In this document: positions 14,583 to 20,446 of the stretch, piece after piece
Position numbering within the stretch: the stretch's first letter is position 1
Layout: the number at the start of each line of letters is the position of its first letter
DNA from: a virus
Virus record (IMG/VR): IMGVR_UViG_3300019761_000016
Coordinates: 1-20,446 of that record
DNA length: 20,446 bases
Direction: 5' to 3' (one strand)
Program-made: the position numbers and the translations under genes
The notes under the pieces: generated by a model
What the model saw: the letters and a program-made list of their open reading frames with translations, nothing else
Databases searched by the model: none
Told to the model about the DNA's origin: nothing

Positions 14583-15435
14583 TTATGTTTACGTACTGCC
14601 AGACACAATAAGTGAAGATGGTAAGGCTATGTACATAGGATCAACATTAGAGAAGCGTGATAAAACGTTTATGAACACATACAATAGTCGGACATATAAA
14701 GACAAGGTAAACAGTATCAAACCAACTGGTAGAACTGCTGTGTTGTACGTAATTGGTCCAAGTGAACACCATAGTTGCTCTAGGGATTTCACAGATACAG
14801 CACCAATACCAAAAGGAGTAATGCCAGTACAAAGTCAAGCTGGGTTCATAGCAAGTAAAGTAGCTGCTCGATACGGTGCTGACTACTTGAGTATATGTGC
14901 CAATACCTGTGGGGCTAGTATGCACGCACTACAGGAAGCTGAGATGCTACTAAACAGCAATAAGTTCGATGATGTGATTGTGTATGCCGAAGACTGGACT
15001 GATCCAACACAAAGACTGCTGTTCGAGAAGATGGGGATAACACTAACTTGTAGTGATGGGTTTGCTATATTACACTTACAAAGAGGTGAACAAATCAGTA
15101 CAGTGAATTGGGTGTACCATGCAGACAAAAATCCGTTCTTCGTAAGTAAAGAAGGATATATGAAGGCTATGAAACCATTTGCCGAAGAGCAGATAAAAGC
15201 AGTGAAAACACATGGTACACAGACACCAAACAACACTGAGGCTGAGTATACTGCAATCGAAGAAATGTACGGTGATGTTGAGCTGATTGAGTACAAGAAA
15301 GAAATAGGTCACACACAAGGAGTTAGCACAGCAATAGAACTGTGTATGCTCCTGGATAGAGAAGAGCCAGGCAAGTACTTGGTAAATGCTAGTGGACTGG
15401 GGAACTTCTACGGAAGTTGTACAATAGAGGTATAA
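14569..15435 (+). CDS. Compact beta-ketoacyl-ACP synthase (thiolase fold)
   Basis: A 288-residue protein with the core of beta-ketoacyl-ACP synthases (KAS I/II). A-N-T-C-G-A-S (111-117) supplies the nucleophile Cys114; the following helix A-L-Q-E-A-E-M-L-L and the strand V-I-V-Y-A-E-D-W match the family. C-S-D-G-F-A-I-L-H-L (161-170) matches the S-D-G-A motif. T-H-G-T-Q-T-P-N-N-T-E-A-E (214-226) supplies His215. K-K-E-I-G-H-T-Q-G (243-251) supplies Lys244 and His248. N-A-S-G-L-G-N-F-Y-G-S (273-283) matches the C-terminal Gly loop. The family condenses acyl chains with malonyl-ACP. The protein is about 120 residues shorter than typical KAS; the N-terminal region and cap loops are reduced, so substrate or activity may differ. 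It lies directly behind the ACP-like gene. Confidence 0.82.
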   Translation: MNVVNYVYVLPDTISEDGKAMYIGSTLEKRDKTFMNTYNSRTYKDKVNSIKPTGRTAVLYVIGPSEHHSCSRDFTDTAPIPKGVMPVQSQAGFIASKVAARYGADYLSICANTCGASMHALQEAEMLLNSNKFDDVIVYAEDWTDPTQRLLFEKMGITLTCSDGFAILHLQRGEQISTVNWVYHADKNPFFVSKEGYMKAMKPFAEEQIKAVKTHGTQTPNNTEAEYTAIEEMYGDVELIEYKKEIGHTQGVSTAIELCMLLDREEPGKYLVNASGLGNFYGSCTIEV

Positions 15436-15436
15436 T

Positions 15437-15979
15437 ATGGTAAATACAATTGCACACAATAACATAGAACGAATAAAGTCACTACCGACAATTGAAGAGA
15501 TTGAGAAGTTGGTAAAACCATTGATAGAACAAAAGGCCAAGCCTGAGTTCGAGCCAACTGGTAATGATGAATACGAGCTGATGAGGATGGGTGCAAAAGA
15601 CACAGTAAAAGTATTAAAATACTTGAAAGATACTGGTGTTGAGATGGAATTACCAACTAGGACTGAGATGAAAAATTATGTGGCTCTTGGCTATGGTGCA
15701 ATAATTAGACATAAGAAAACAAGAAAGTACGCTGGGGTTGCATTAACGTTCGAAACAGAAGGCTATAACGTGTTTGCGTTCTTCCATGTGCAAGAAGAGT
15801 TGAGACGTAAGCCAGTAGTTGGTAGTATGTTCAAAGCAATAATAAAATCACTAAATAAGGAGAAACCAATGCTGATAGAATCAAGAGATATACACACGTT
15901 CAAAAACTGTGTAGTTCCGTCAGAGCTTGGGGAGAACCTATACGAGTGGAAGAAGGGTTGGTCAAAATGGGCGGGGTAG
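15437..15979 (+). CDS. GNAT-like acyltransferase
   Basis: A 180-residue protein starting two bases after the ketosynthase stop. Residues about 80-160 resemble a GNAT N-acyltransferase fold: Y-V-A-L-G-Y-G-A-I-I, strands R-K-Y-A-G-V-A-L-T-F and V-F-A-F-F-H-V-Q-E-E-L (112-122), then R-R-K-P-V-V-G-S-M-F (123-132) in place of the R/Q-x-x-G-x-G/A acyl-CoA loop, followed by a helix and I-E-S-R-D-I-H-T-F. The first Gly of the motif is Pro or Val here, so the identification is moderate. T7 gp13, encoded just before its internal core proteins, is a known acetyltransferase-like virion protein, so position fits. Because an ACP and a ketosynthase precede it, it might use acyl-ACP, as HlyC-type toxin acyltransferases do. 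That is inference. Confidence 0.5.
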   Translation: MVNTIAHNNIERIKSLPTIEEIEKLVKPLIEQKAKPEFEPTGNDEYELMRMGAKDTVKVLKYLKDTGVEMELPTRTEMKNYVALGYGAIIRHKKTRKYAGVALTFETEGYNVFAFFHVQEELRRKPVVGSMFKAIIKSLNKEKPMLIESRDIHTFKNCVVPSELGENLYEWKKGWSKWAG

Positions 15980-17109
15980 CTAAAAAGGTAGGCTCCGCAC
16001 TTGAGAAGGTTGGTGATTTAGTAGTAGCTGAGATAAAGATGTCTCTCCAGTTGAATGTTATAGCCCCTGCTAAGTTTATTGGTAGTGTTGTTAGCGGAGA
16101 TAGCTGGTCAGGTGCATTTGAGGAATTCGGTTCGGATGTTGTTACCGCTCATGGTGACTTTCTACAACAGGAGTACTTAAGCTTGTATAAACCTCTTGGA
16201 TTAGATGACAGGAGTTGGTTCGGTAAAATAGTAAAGGATTTTTTCTATGATGATGCGTACAGCACTGCTGCCATTGGGGTAATTGTAGCAGCACTAGCTC
16301 TAGCTTACTTCTCTGCTGGAACGATGTCAGATTGGTCTGCTGGTGCTATTGCAGGTGCCAGTGCATGGCTCGGTGGAGCAGCTTATGTAGCTGCTGCGTC
16401 AATGATAATCATAACAGAGATAGTTGTTGGTCTTGGTATCTCATTAATAATAGGTGGTGTAATAAATGGAGCACTGTCGCACTTGATGAACCCAAAAACA
16501 ATTCAGTTTGCTATGCAACAATTGATACAGGCGCAAGAGCAAGAAGCTAGGCTACGGTATCAGAACCTAATAGATGTAGCGGATGGCACGGTGTTTGAAA
16601 AGATGGCTGGTGGAGTTATATACAACGAAACCTACTCAGGTGGTGACTTGTATGGATATGACCAAAAGAACTCACTTGCAGTAAGTGTTGGTGGTGAGTT
16701 TGGGTTAAGTGAGGGAAATAAATTAATTAATCACGTAGATGCCGATCAAGCTGGAGGAGGGCTATTCGAAAACAAATTCAACTTGAATATTGTAAACACA
16801 GATGTGAGTGAAAGCAGTGGAGGAATGCCTCCACAGGAAGCAATAAGAATGAGAAACCTACAAAACTATAATAAGCTAACTAAGCAGTATAATACCAAGA
16901 CAAAGACATACAATGATAAAGTTGCTCAGTACAAAAGTATAGCAAATGCTTACAACGATTTGCCCTCCGCTATGAAAACTAAAGAGAGCTATGAAAGTAC
17001 AATGAAGCAGCTAAGTGTAATTGAAGCTGGCTTAGGTGGAATGGAAAAAGAGCTAACAGATATACGGAAATCAATGGAAAATGTGTGGAAGAAGCCATGG
17101 GAAAAATAG
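15967..17109 (+). CDS. Membrane-active internal virion protein (putative ejection protein)
   Basis: A 380-residue protein. I chose the ATG at 15967 (AAGGG about nine bases upstream) over an in-frame GTG at 15946; it overlaps the acyltransferase gene by 13 bases. Residues about 101-118, 124-147 and 148-170 are Gly/Ala/Ile-rich membrane segments, some with glycine-zipper spacing, separated by short polar turns. Residues 175-205 are a Gln-rich amphipathic helix and the C-terminal 110 residues form a long coiled coil with many Tyr, Asn and Lys. There is no signal peptide. The pattern of hydrophobic core plus coiled coil fits proteins ejected with phage DNA that form a channel in the envelope. The stop precedes a gene for another internal protein. 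It is the closest candidate target for the adjacent acyl cassette. Confidence 0.6.
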   Translation: MGGVAKKVGSALEKVGDLVVAEIKMSLQLNVIAPAKFIGSVVSGDSWSGAFEEFGSDVVTAHGDFLQQEYLSLYKPLGLDDRSWFGKIVKDFFYDDAYSTAAIGVIVAALALAYFSAGTMSDWSAGAIAGASAWLGGAAYVAAASMIIITEIVVGLGISLIIGGVINGALSHLMNPKTIQFAMQQLIQAQEQEARLRYQNLIDVADGTVFEKMAGGVIYNETYSGGDLYGYDQKNSLAVSVGGEFGLSEGNKLINHVDADQAGGGLFENKFNLNIVNTDVSESSGGMPPQEAIRMRNLQNYNKLTKQYNTKTKTYNDKVAQYKSIANAYNDLPSAMKTKESYESTMKQLSVIEAGLGGMEKELTDIRKSMENVWKKPWEK

Positions 17110-17175
17110 CCCCAAAGCTGAAATTAAGTGAATTAGTAGTAAGATAAAAACAAAAACCAATACAGGAGAATAGAT

Positions 17176-17523
17176 ATGTCAGGATGGATACAAGCAGCCG
17201 GATCAGTAATAGGTGGTGGGTTACAAGCCTATGGTGGAGTAAAGAGTGCTAAAATGATGGCTGATCAACAGTCAAAGATGAATCAGTTAGCACGAGACCA
17301 ATTCAATTACGCAAAAGAGTTAGCCGGTAAAGCAGATATAGCTAAGGAAAACACACAAAACGAGATGGAGATGGGGTTAGCTAACAGCTTGTATGGTAAC
17401 AAGAAGCCTGCTGCTCCGATACCTGGACAAACAACAGTACAAACAGGGTTAGCTGGTGCGGCTGGTATACCACAAGCACAAAACACGCAACAAAATCCGT
17501 TTGCAATACCACAAGTAGGATAA
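17176..17523 (+). CDS. Small internal virion protein (T7 gp14-like style)
   Basis: A 115-residue protein with AGGAG upstream of the ATG. The N-terminus (W-I-Q-A-A-G-S-V-I-G-G-G-L-Q-A-Y-G-G at 4-21) is a glycine-zipper amphipathic or membrane helix followed by a Met/Gln/Lys helical stretch, the form seen in small internal core or ejection proteins of podoviruses. The C-terminal 45 residues are flexible, rich in Pro, Gln, Ala and Gly. It probably belongs to the internal core ejected with the genome. It lies four bases ahead of the next structural gene. Confidence 0.6.
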   Translation: MSGWIQAAGSVIGGGLQAYGGVKSAKMMADQQSKMNQLARDQFNYAKELAGKADIAKENTQNEMEMGLANSLYGNKKPAAPIPGQTTVQTGLAGAAGIPQAQNTQQNPFAIPQVG

Positions 17524-17527
17524 CAGC

Positions 17528-18883
17528 ATGGCAAAAGGTTGGTATGATAACAGTGCAGAAGCAAATGCTTACTTGAGTGGTGCTAATAGAGCAACAGCGT
17601 CAGCGCAACAGGCAGCAATTGCCGGTGCAGATGCAACTCGTGGTGTATTCAATACACTTGGTAATACAGTGATAAAAGGTGTTGAATTAGCAGAACAAAG
17701 AGAACAACGGAACAAAGCTGAGGCTAAAGACAAGTTGAACTCGGAGTACCTAAAAACAGTAATTGCTGGCGGGGACGTTAGTGATAAGAAGTTCGCTGGA
17801 GTTGATGCTGGTGTACTTGCTAAGGGTGTGACGTTGCAGAACTCAATAAACACAAACACAAGAGCTGAAAATAAAGCAGAACAAGATAAGTTACTTGGGG
17901 ATGCATTGGTACAAGCAAATCAGGATAAAACGATTACTGGTACAGAGAAAAGAGTAACGAGACAAGGCAATGAGGCAGAAGTCGAACTTGCTAAAAACCT
18001 GCGTAATCGAGTTATTGATAAAAATACAAAAAGGTTACAACAACAAGAAGAAGGCTCTACAAAATATGCTGAACTGTTCGATAAATACAGTAATCAAAAA
18101 GTTGGTGCTGCTCCTAGGGTTCCTGGTACACAGTACACTAAAAATACCGATGGTAGCTATATAGAAGCAGATTCAGTATTTGGTAGATGGTTAGGTAAAA
18201 AACAACCAAGTGAACAAATGTATACTCCAGAACAGGCACATACACTTGCACTGAGAGAATCAGGGCTAGGTGGAGTTCGTGGTACATTAGAAGTGCCAAC
18301 AGTACCAAAACTAGTTGAGACAGTTACTAAGCAAGTACCAGTTACACGTAATATGACACAAACAGAGTGGTTAAAGAAGTCAGTAGACTCTATAATGAAT
18401 AGAACAGACTTGACTGGTAGCACTAAATTAGCAGCAAAGAAAGCTCTTGAAAAAGAAGTTAAAGGGCCTACATTCGATCAGCTGTTCAAGGTTAAAAAGA
18501 TGCAAAAAGAAACACAAGATGACCACAGAGTCGGTACAAATTTAGCTAAAACATTGAACATTCAGATACCAAAGGGGTTAACAGGTACTGCTCTACTGGA
18601 TTACGTAAAAGGCACTAAACAATATGCCAACCGAGGGGATGCGTTCAAGACACCAAAGAAATATGGGGCTGGGCCAAAAACGCTACAAGCGTACGATAGT
18701 GGGTTAGGCACAATTGACGAAAAAGACCAAGCTAAAATAGCAAAAGCAGCAAAAGATGTTAAGATGAGCGACGCTGATTTGGCAAGTATAATCACAACAT
18801 TCAATACTCAAGATTGGACCCCTCGGTTCAGTGGAGAGGTTACTAAAGATGTAGTAAAATACATAAAAGATAACGCTAAATAA
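17528..18883 (+). CDS. Putative internal virion protein, 451 residues
   Basis: A 451-residue hydrophilic, helical protein. The N-terminus (W-Y-D-N-S-A-E-A-N-A-Y-L and R-A-T-A-S-A-Q-Q-A-A) followed by a charged helix rich in Glu, Lys and Gln resembles internal core proteins of podoviruses. The centre includes V-P-G-T-Q-Y-T-K-N near 195-203 and a T-K-Q-V-P-V-T repeat; the C-terminus is Lys/Asp-rich. No enzymatic motif is recognised. It stands between the small gp14-like protein and the nuclease-headed protein, so it most likely forms part of the ejected core. Confidence 0.55.
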   Translation: MAKGWYDNSAEANAYLSGANRATASAQQAAIAGADATRGVFNTLGNTVIKGVELAEQREQRNKAEAKDKLNSEYLKTVIAGGDVSDKKFAGVDAGVLAKGVTLQNSINTNTRAENKAEQDKLLGDALVQANQDKTITGTEKRVTRQGNEAEVELAKNLRNRVIDKNTKRLQQQEEGSTKYAELFDKYSNQKVGAAPRVPGTQYTKNTDGSYIEADSVFGRWLGKKQPSEQMYTPEQAHTLALRESGLGGVRGTLEVPTVPKLVETVTKQVPVTRNMTQTEWLKKSVDSIMNRTDLTGSTKLAAKKALEKEVKGPTFDQLFKVKKMQKETQDDHRVGTNLAKTLNIQIPKGLTGTALLDYVKGTKQYANRGDAFKTPKKYGAGPKTLQAYDSGLGTIDEKDQAKIAKAAKDVKMSDADLASIITTFNTQDWTPRFSGEVTKDVVKYIKDNAK

Positions 18884-18939
18884 AACCATAAGACAAATTG
18901 TGCTACACTCAGTAAAATAAAAACTGAAGGTGACACAAT

Positions 18940-19931
18940 ATGCCAACTCAAAAAGAATTACTAGATAGTGCGTTCGCAGAACCAACTACACAAACAAATA
19001 AATACAACACAGATACATACATATACGATGCTGATACCGTATACCAAGACGGACAAGGATATAGAATAGCTGGAATTGATGCACCAGAAATGCCAAAAGC
19101 TGCACTAAAAGCTGATAGACTGAGCAAAGCAAGAGAAAGTAAACTTGGTAGACACGTAAGTAAAGCAACAGCTGGAGAAGCCGCTAAATTAGAGGCTGAG
19201 TTCAGTACACTGGATTTCAGTGGAATTGATGGGGGCTTCCAAGAAACACACTTCGACGATACAAAACAACAACCAGTATATCAGAATACACCAGAAGCAT
19301 CGACAGTTGGGGTGCATGGTAGAGACGTGATAGAGAATAAGGCATACCAGAATAAAATGGTATCCGATGGGTATGCAATACCTGCATTCGATAATCAAAC
19401 ACCAGAAGCACAAGAACTGATGCTACAAGCAAAAGAGCAAGGCAAAGGACTATGGGCTGACCCAGAGTACGCTGCAGAAATGGAATCAGTTGCTAGTAAA
19501 CGTGGCACAGAAACAGTAAGACCAGTAGAAGATTACAACACGCTAAGAGGAGTTGGTAGTGCTTCGTTCAATGTAGGGGTAAAAGTAGGCTCACTTGTTG
19601 GTGAGGGGATTGAGTCACTTGGACAACTGATTGGGGTTGAGGATGTAGAGAAAAGTGGTACAGCAATACAACAAGCTGCTACAGAGTTCCTACAAAGTGG
19701 GTTTGCTGATAAGATAACTGGGTACAATGCAGTAAACGTGCAAGAACTGAGTAAAGAGATAGAAGACACAATAGAAACAGATGGATATATGTCGGCACTT
19801 GGTAAAGCTGTAACGGATGTAAGATCACTTGAAGTGCTTGCAGGGAGCTTACCTGAAATGGTTGCACTAGCTGCAAGTGTTGGTACAATGGCCGTAGCTA
19901 ACGTAAATAATAACATTAACATAGCAGAATC
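18940..19931 (+). CDS. Internal virion protein with N-terminal thermonuclease-like domain, 3'-truncated
   Basis: About 330 phage-encoded residues remain; GAAGGTGA precedes the ATG. Residues 24-52 match the staphylococcal nuclease (TNase) opening: Y-D-A-D-T-V (29-34) and Y-R-I-A-G-I-D-A-P-E (41-50), giving Asp32, Arg42, Asp47 and Glu50 equivalents of the Ca2+ and catalytic site. After an inserted acidic linker, H-G-R-D-V (126-130, Arg128) and V-S-D-G-Y-A (141-146), then K-G-L-W-A (169-173), match the later TNase strands. A helical region with Gly-rich amphipathic segments (203-230) follows. In N4-like phages this position holds large ejected proteins, so the native gene was probably much longer. 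The frame reads on to 20181 only by chance through bacterial sequence; the phage part ends within about 19920-19945. Confidence 0.65.
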
Positions 19932-19945
19932 GAAATTAAAGAGAA
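19920..19945. other. Phage-bacterial chromosome junction (breakpoint zone)
   Basis: Left of this zone the codon style is phage-like and continues the internal virion protein. To the right, from about 19935, a different frame encodes the bacterial flavoprotein C-terminus. The exact base cannot be placed, because A-rich sequence (AAATTAAAG) fits both. No att core, tRNA or integrase accompanies it. Confidence 0.7.
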
Positions 19946-20408
19946 AATTAACAAAATTCTTAGTATCAAAGGTAAGAAAACAGTTGATGAAATTCATAAA
20001 GAACTTGGTCTTATCATGTGGGAAAATGTTGGTATGGCTCGTTCTTCAGAATCTCTTAAAAAGGCTTCAGAGCTTATCAAAGGGGTTAGAAAAGAGTTCT
20101 GGTCAAATGTATTTGTTCCTGGTACAGCAGATGATTTCAATCAAGAGCTTGAAAAAGCAATTCGTTTGGCTGACTTCATAGAATTAGGTGCACTTATGGC
20201 ACGTGATGGTCTAAACCGTAACGAGTCTTGTGGTGGTCACTTCCGTTTAGAATACCAAACTCCAGAAGGAGAAGCTATGCGTAATGATGAAGATTATAAA
20301 TACGTTAGTATTTGGGAATATAAAGGTGAAGGTGTTGAACCTGCTATGTCTAAAGAAGAATTAGTATTTGAAAATATCAAAGTTGCTCAACGTAACTACA
20401 AAGATTAA
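19935..20408 (+). CDS. sdhA: Succinate dehydrogenase / fumarate reductase flavoprotein subunit, C-terminal fragment
   Basis: An in-frame run without stop from 19920 encodes I-N-K-I-L-S-I-K-G-K-K-T-V-D-E-I-H-K-E-L-G-L-I and onward to a TAA at 20406-20408, about 157 residues. It holds the conserved C-terminal motifs of the SdhA/FrdA type found in Campylobacterota and Bacteroidota: W-E-N-V-G-M-A-R, E-L-G-A-L-M-A-R-D-G-L, R-N-E-S-C-G-G-H-F-R, Y-Q-T-P-E-G-E-A-M-R-N-D-E-D and V-S-I-W-E-Y-K-G-E. The FAD domain and most of the active site are absent because the 5' part is replaced by phage DNA. The subunit oxidises succinate or reduces fumarate at the membrane. Codons CGT, CTT and TCT differ sharply from the phage. 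The ATG at 20016 is internal, not a start. It is a broken copy in this contig. Confidence 0.85.
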   Translation: MKEKINKILSIKGKKTVDEIHKELGLIMWENVGMARSSESLKKASELIKGVRKEFWSNVFVPGTADDFNQELEKAIRLADFIELGALMARDGLNRNESCGGHFRLEYQTPEGEAMRNDEDYKYVSIWEYKGEGVEPAMSKEELVFENIKVAQRNYKD

Positions 20409-20420
20409 GGAGTTATAAAA

Positions 20421-20446
20421 ATGGATTTAAAATTAAAAATATGGCG
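20421..20446 (+). CDS. sdhB: Succinate dehydrogenase / fumarate reductase iron-sulfur subunit, first codons only
   Basis: An ATG 12 bases after the flavoprotein stop, with a canonical AAGGAG (20407-20412), opens M-D-L-K-L-K-I-W and runs off the window. The N-terminal M-x-L-x-L-K-I-W fits iron-sulfur subunits of the same complex, and the order flavoprotein then iron-sulfur protein is the usual operon. Only eight codons are visible, so the call rests on context. Confidence 0.6.

Noticed and set aside
15946-15966. GTG start for the membrane-active virion protein
   Set aside because: The ATG at 15967 has AAGGG at a proper distance and avoids a longer overlap with the acyltransferase gene.
19946-20181. 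Continuation of the nuclease-headed virion protein into the 3' segment
   Set aside because: After the junction this frame is low-complexity Lys/Leu-rich, while another frame encodes a clear flavoprotein C-terminus; the read-through is accidental.
20016-20408. Stand-alone 130-residue gene starting at the ATG at 20016
   Set aside because: Upstream codons in the same frame continue conserved flavoprotein sequence, so this Met is internal.
19935-20446. Phage-carried auxiliary metabolic gene for succinate metabolism
   Set aside because: Only the C-terminal third of the flavoprotein is present, with bacterial codon use and the next operon gene; it is a chromosomal fragment, not a functional phage gene.
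1-20446. tRNA genes, CRISPR arrays, insertion sequences or integrase
   Set aside because: Reading both strands showed no cloverleaf with a typical T-loop, no regular repeat-spacer array, no transposase and no integrase motif.

Overview
The window reads as the late (virion and lysis) region of a tailed phage, joined at its extreme 3' end to about 500 bp of bacterial chromosome. All genes lie on the + strand, are tightly packed, and many overlap by one base (TAATG). The phage part is A/T-rich and prefers AGA, CTA, AGT and ACA codons. The major capsid protein looks like the N4-gp56 family. The order tail fibre genes, lysis genes, portal, small head genes, scaffold, capsid, internal virion proteins follows the late region of N4-like podoviruses (Schitoviridae). 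No tape-measure protein, terminase, integrase or repressor is visible. A Campylobacterota host (Arcobacter/Sulfurimonas-like) is suggested by the PAS domain style and by the sdhA/sdhB fragment, but this is inference.

Layout: 1-4283 holds tail fibre and appendage genes: a 5'-truncated fibre protein, a 428-residue structural protein, a small protein, a mosaic fibre with a carbohydrate-binding-like jelly roll, and a DUF4376-like protein. 4285-7173 is the lysis module: two conserved phage proteins of unknown role, a 3-TM-family holin, a PAS-domain sensor protein, a one-TM coiled-coil protein and an M15 peptidase endolysin. 7221-13360 is the head module: portal, three small proteins, acidic scaffold, major capsid protein and a capsid-adjacent protein, with two tandem hairpins just after the capsid gene. 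13414-14333 encodes two further putative structural proteins.

The most unusual part is 14343-15979. Three overlapping or abutting genes encode an acyl-carrier-protein-like protein (Asp-Ser-Phe phosphopantetheine site), a compact beta-ketoacyl-ACP synthase with Cys, His, Lys and His in the expected motifs, and a GNAT-like acyltransferase. They sit inside the virion operon, directly before a multi-membrane-segment internal virion protein whose start overlaps the acyltransferase gene. This looks like a phage-encoded acyl-chain building and transfer cassette. A testable guess is lipid modification of a virion ejection protein.

15967-about 19930 encodes putative ejected internal virion proteins. 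The last starts with a thermonuclease-like domain and is cut off by a junction near 19920-19945. Beyond it, codon use changes to CGT/CTT/TCT and the sequence is the C-terminus of a succinate dehydrogenase/fumarate reductase flavoprotein followed by the first codons of the iron-sulfur subunit. This is most simply an assembly chimera, though a real recombination or transduction event cannot be excluded. No tRNA, CRISPR array or insertion sequence was seen, and no gene-free stretch exceeds 300 bases.
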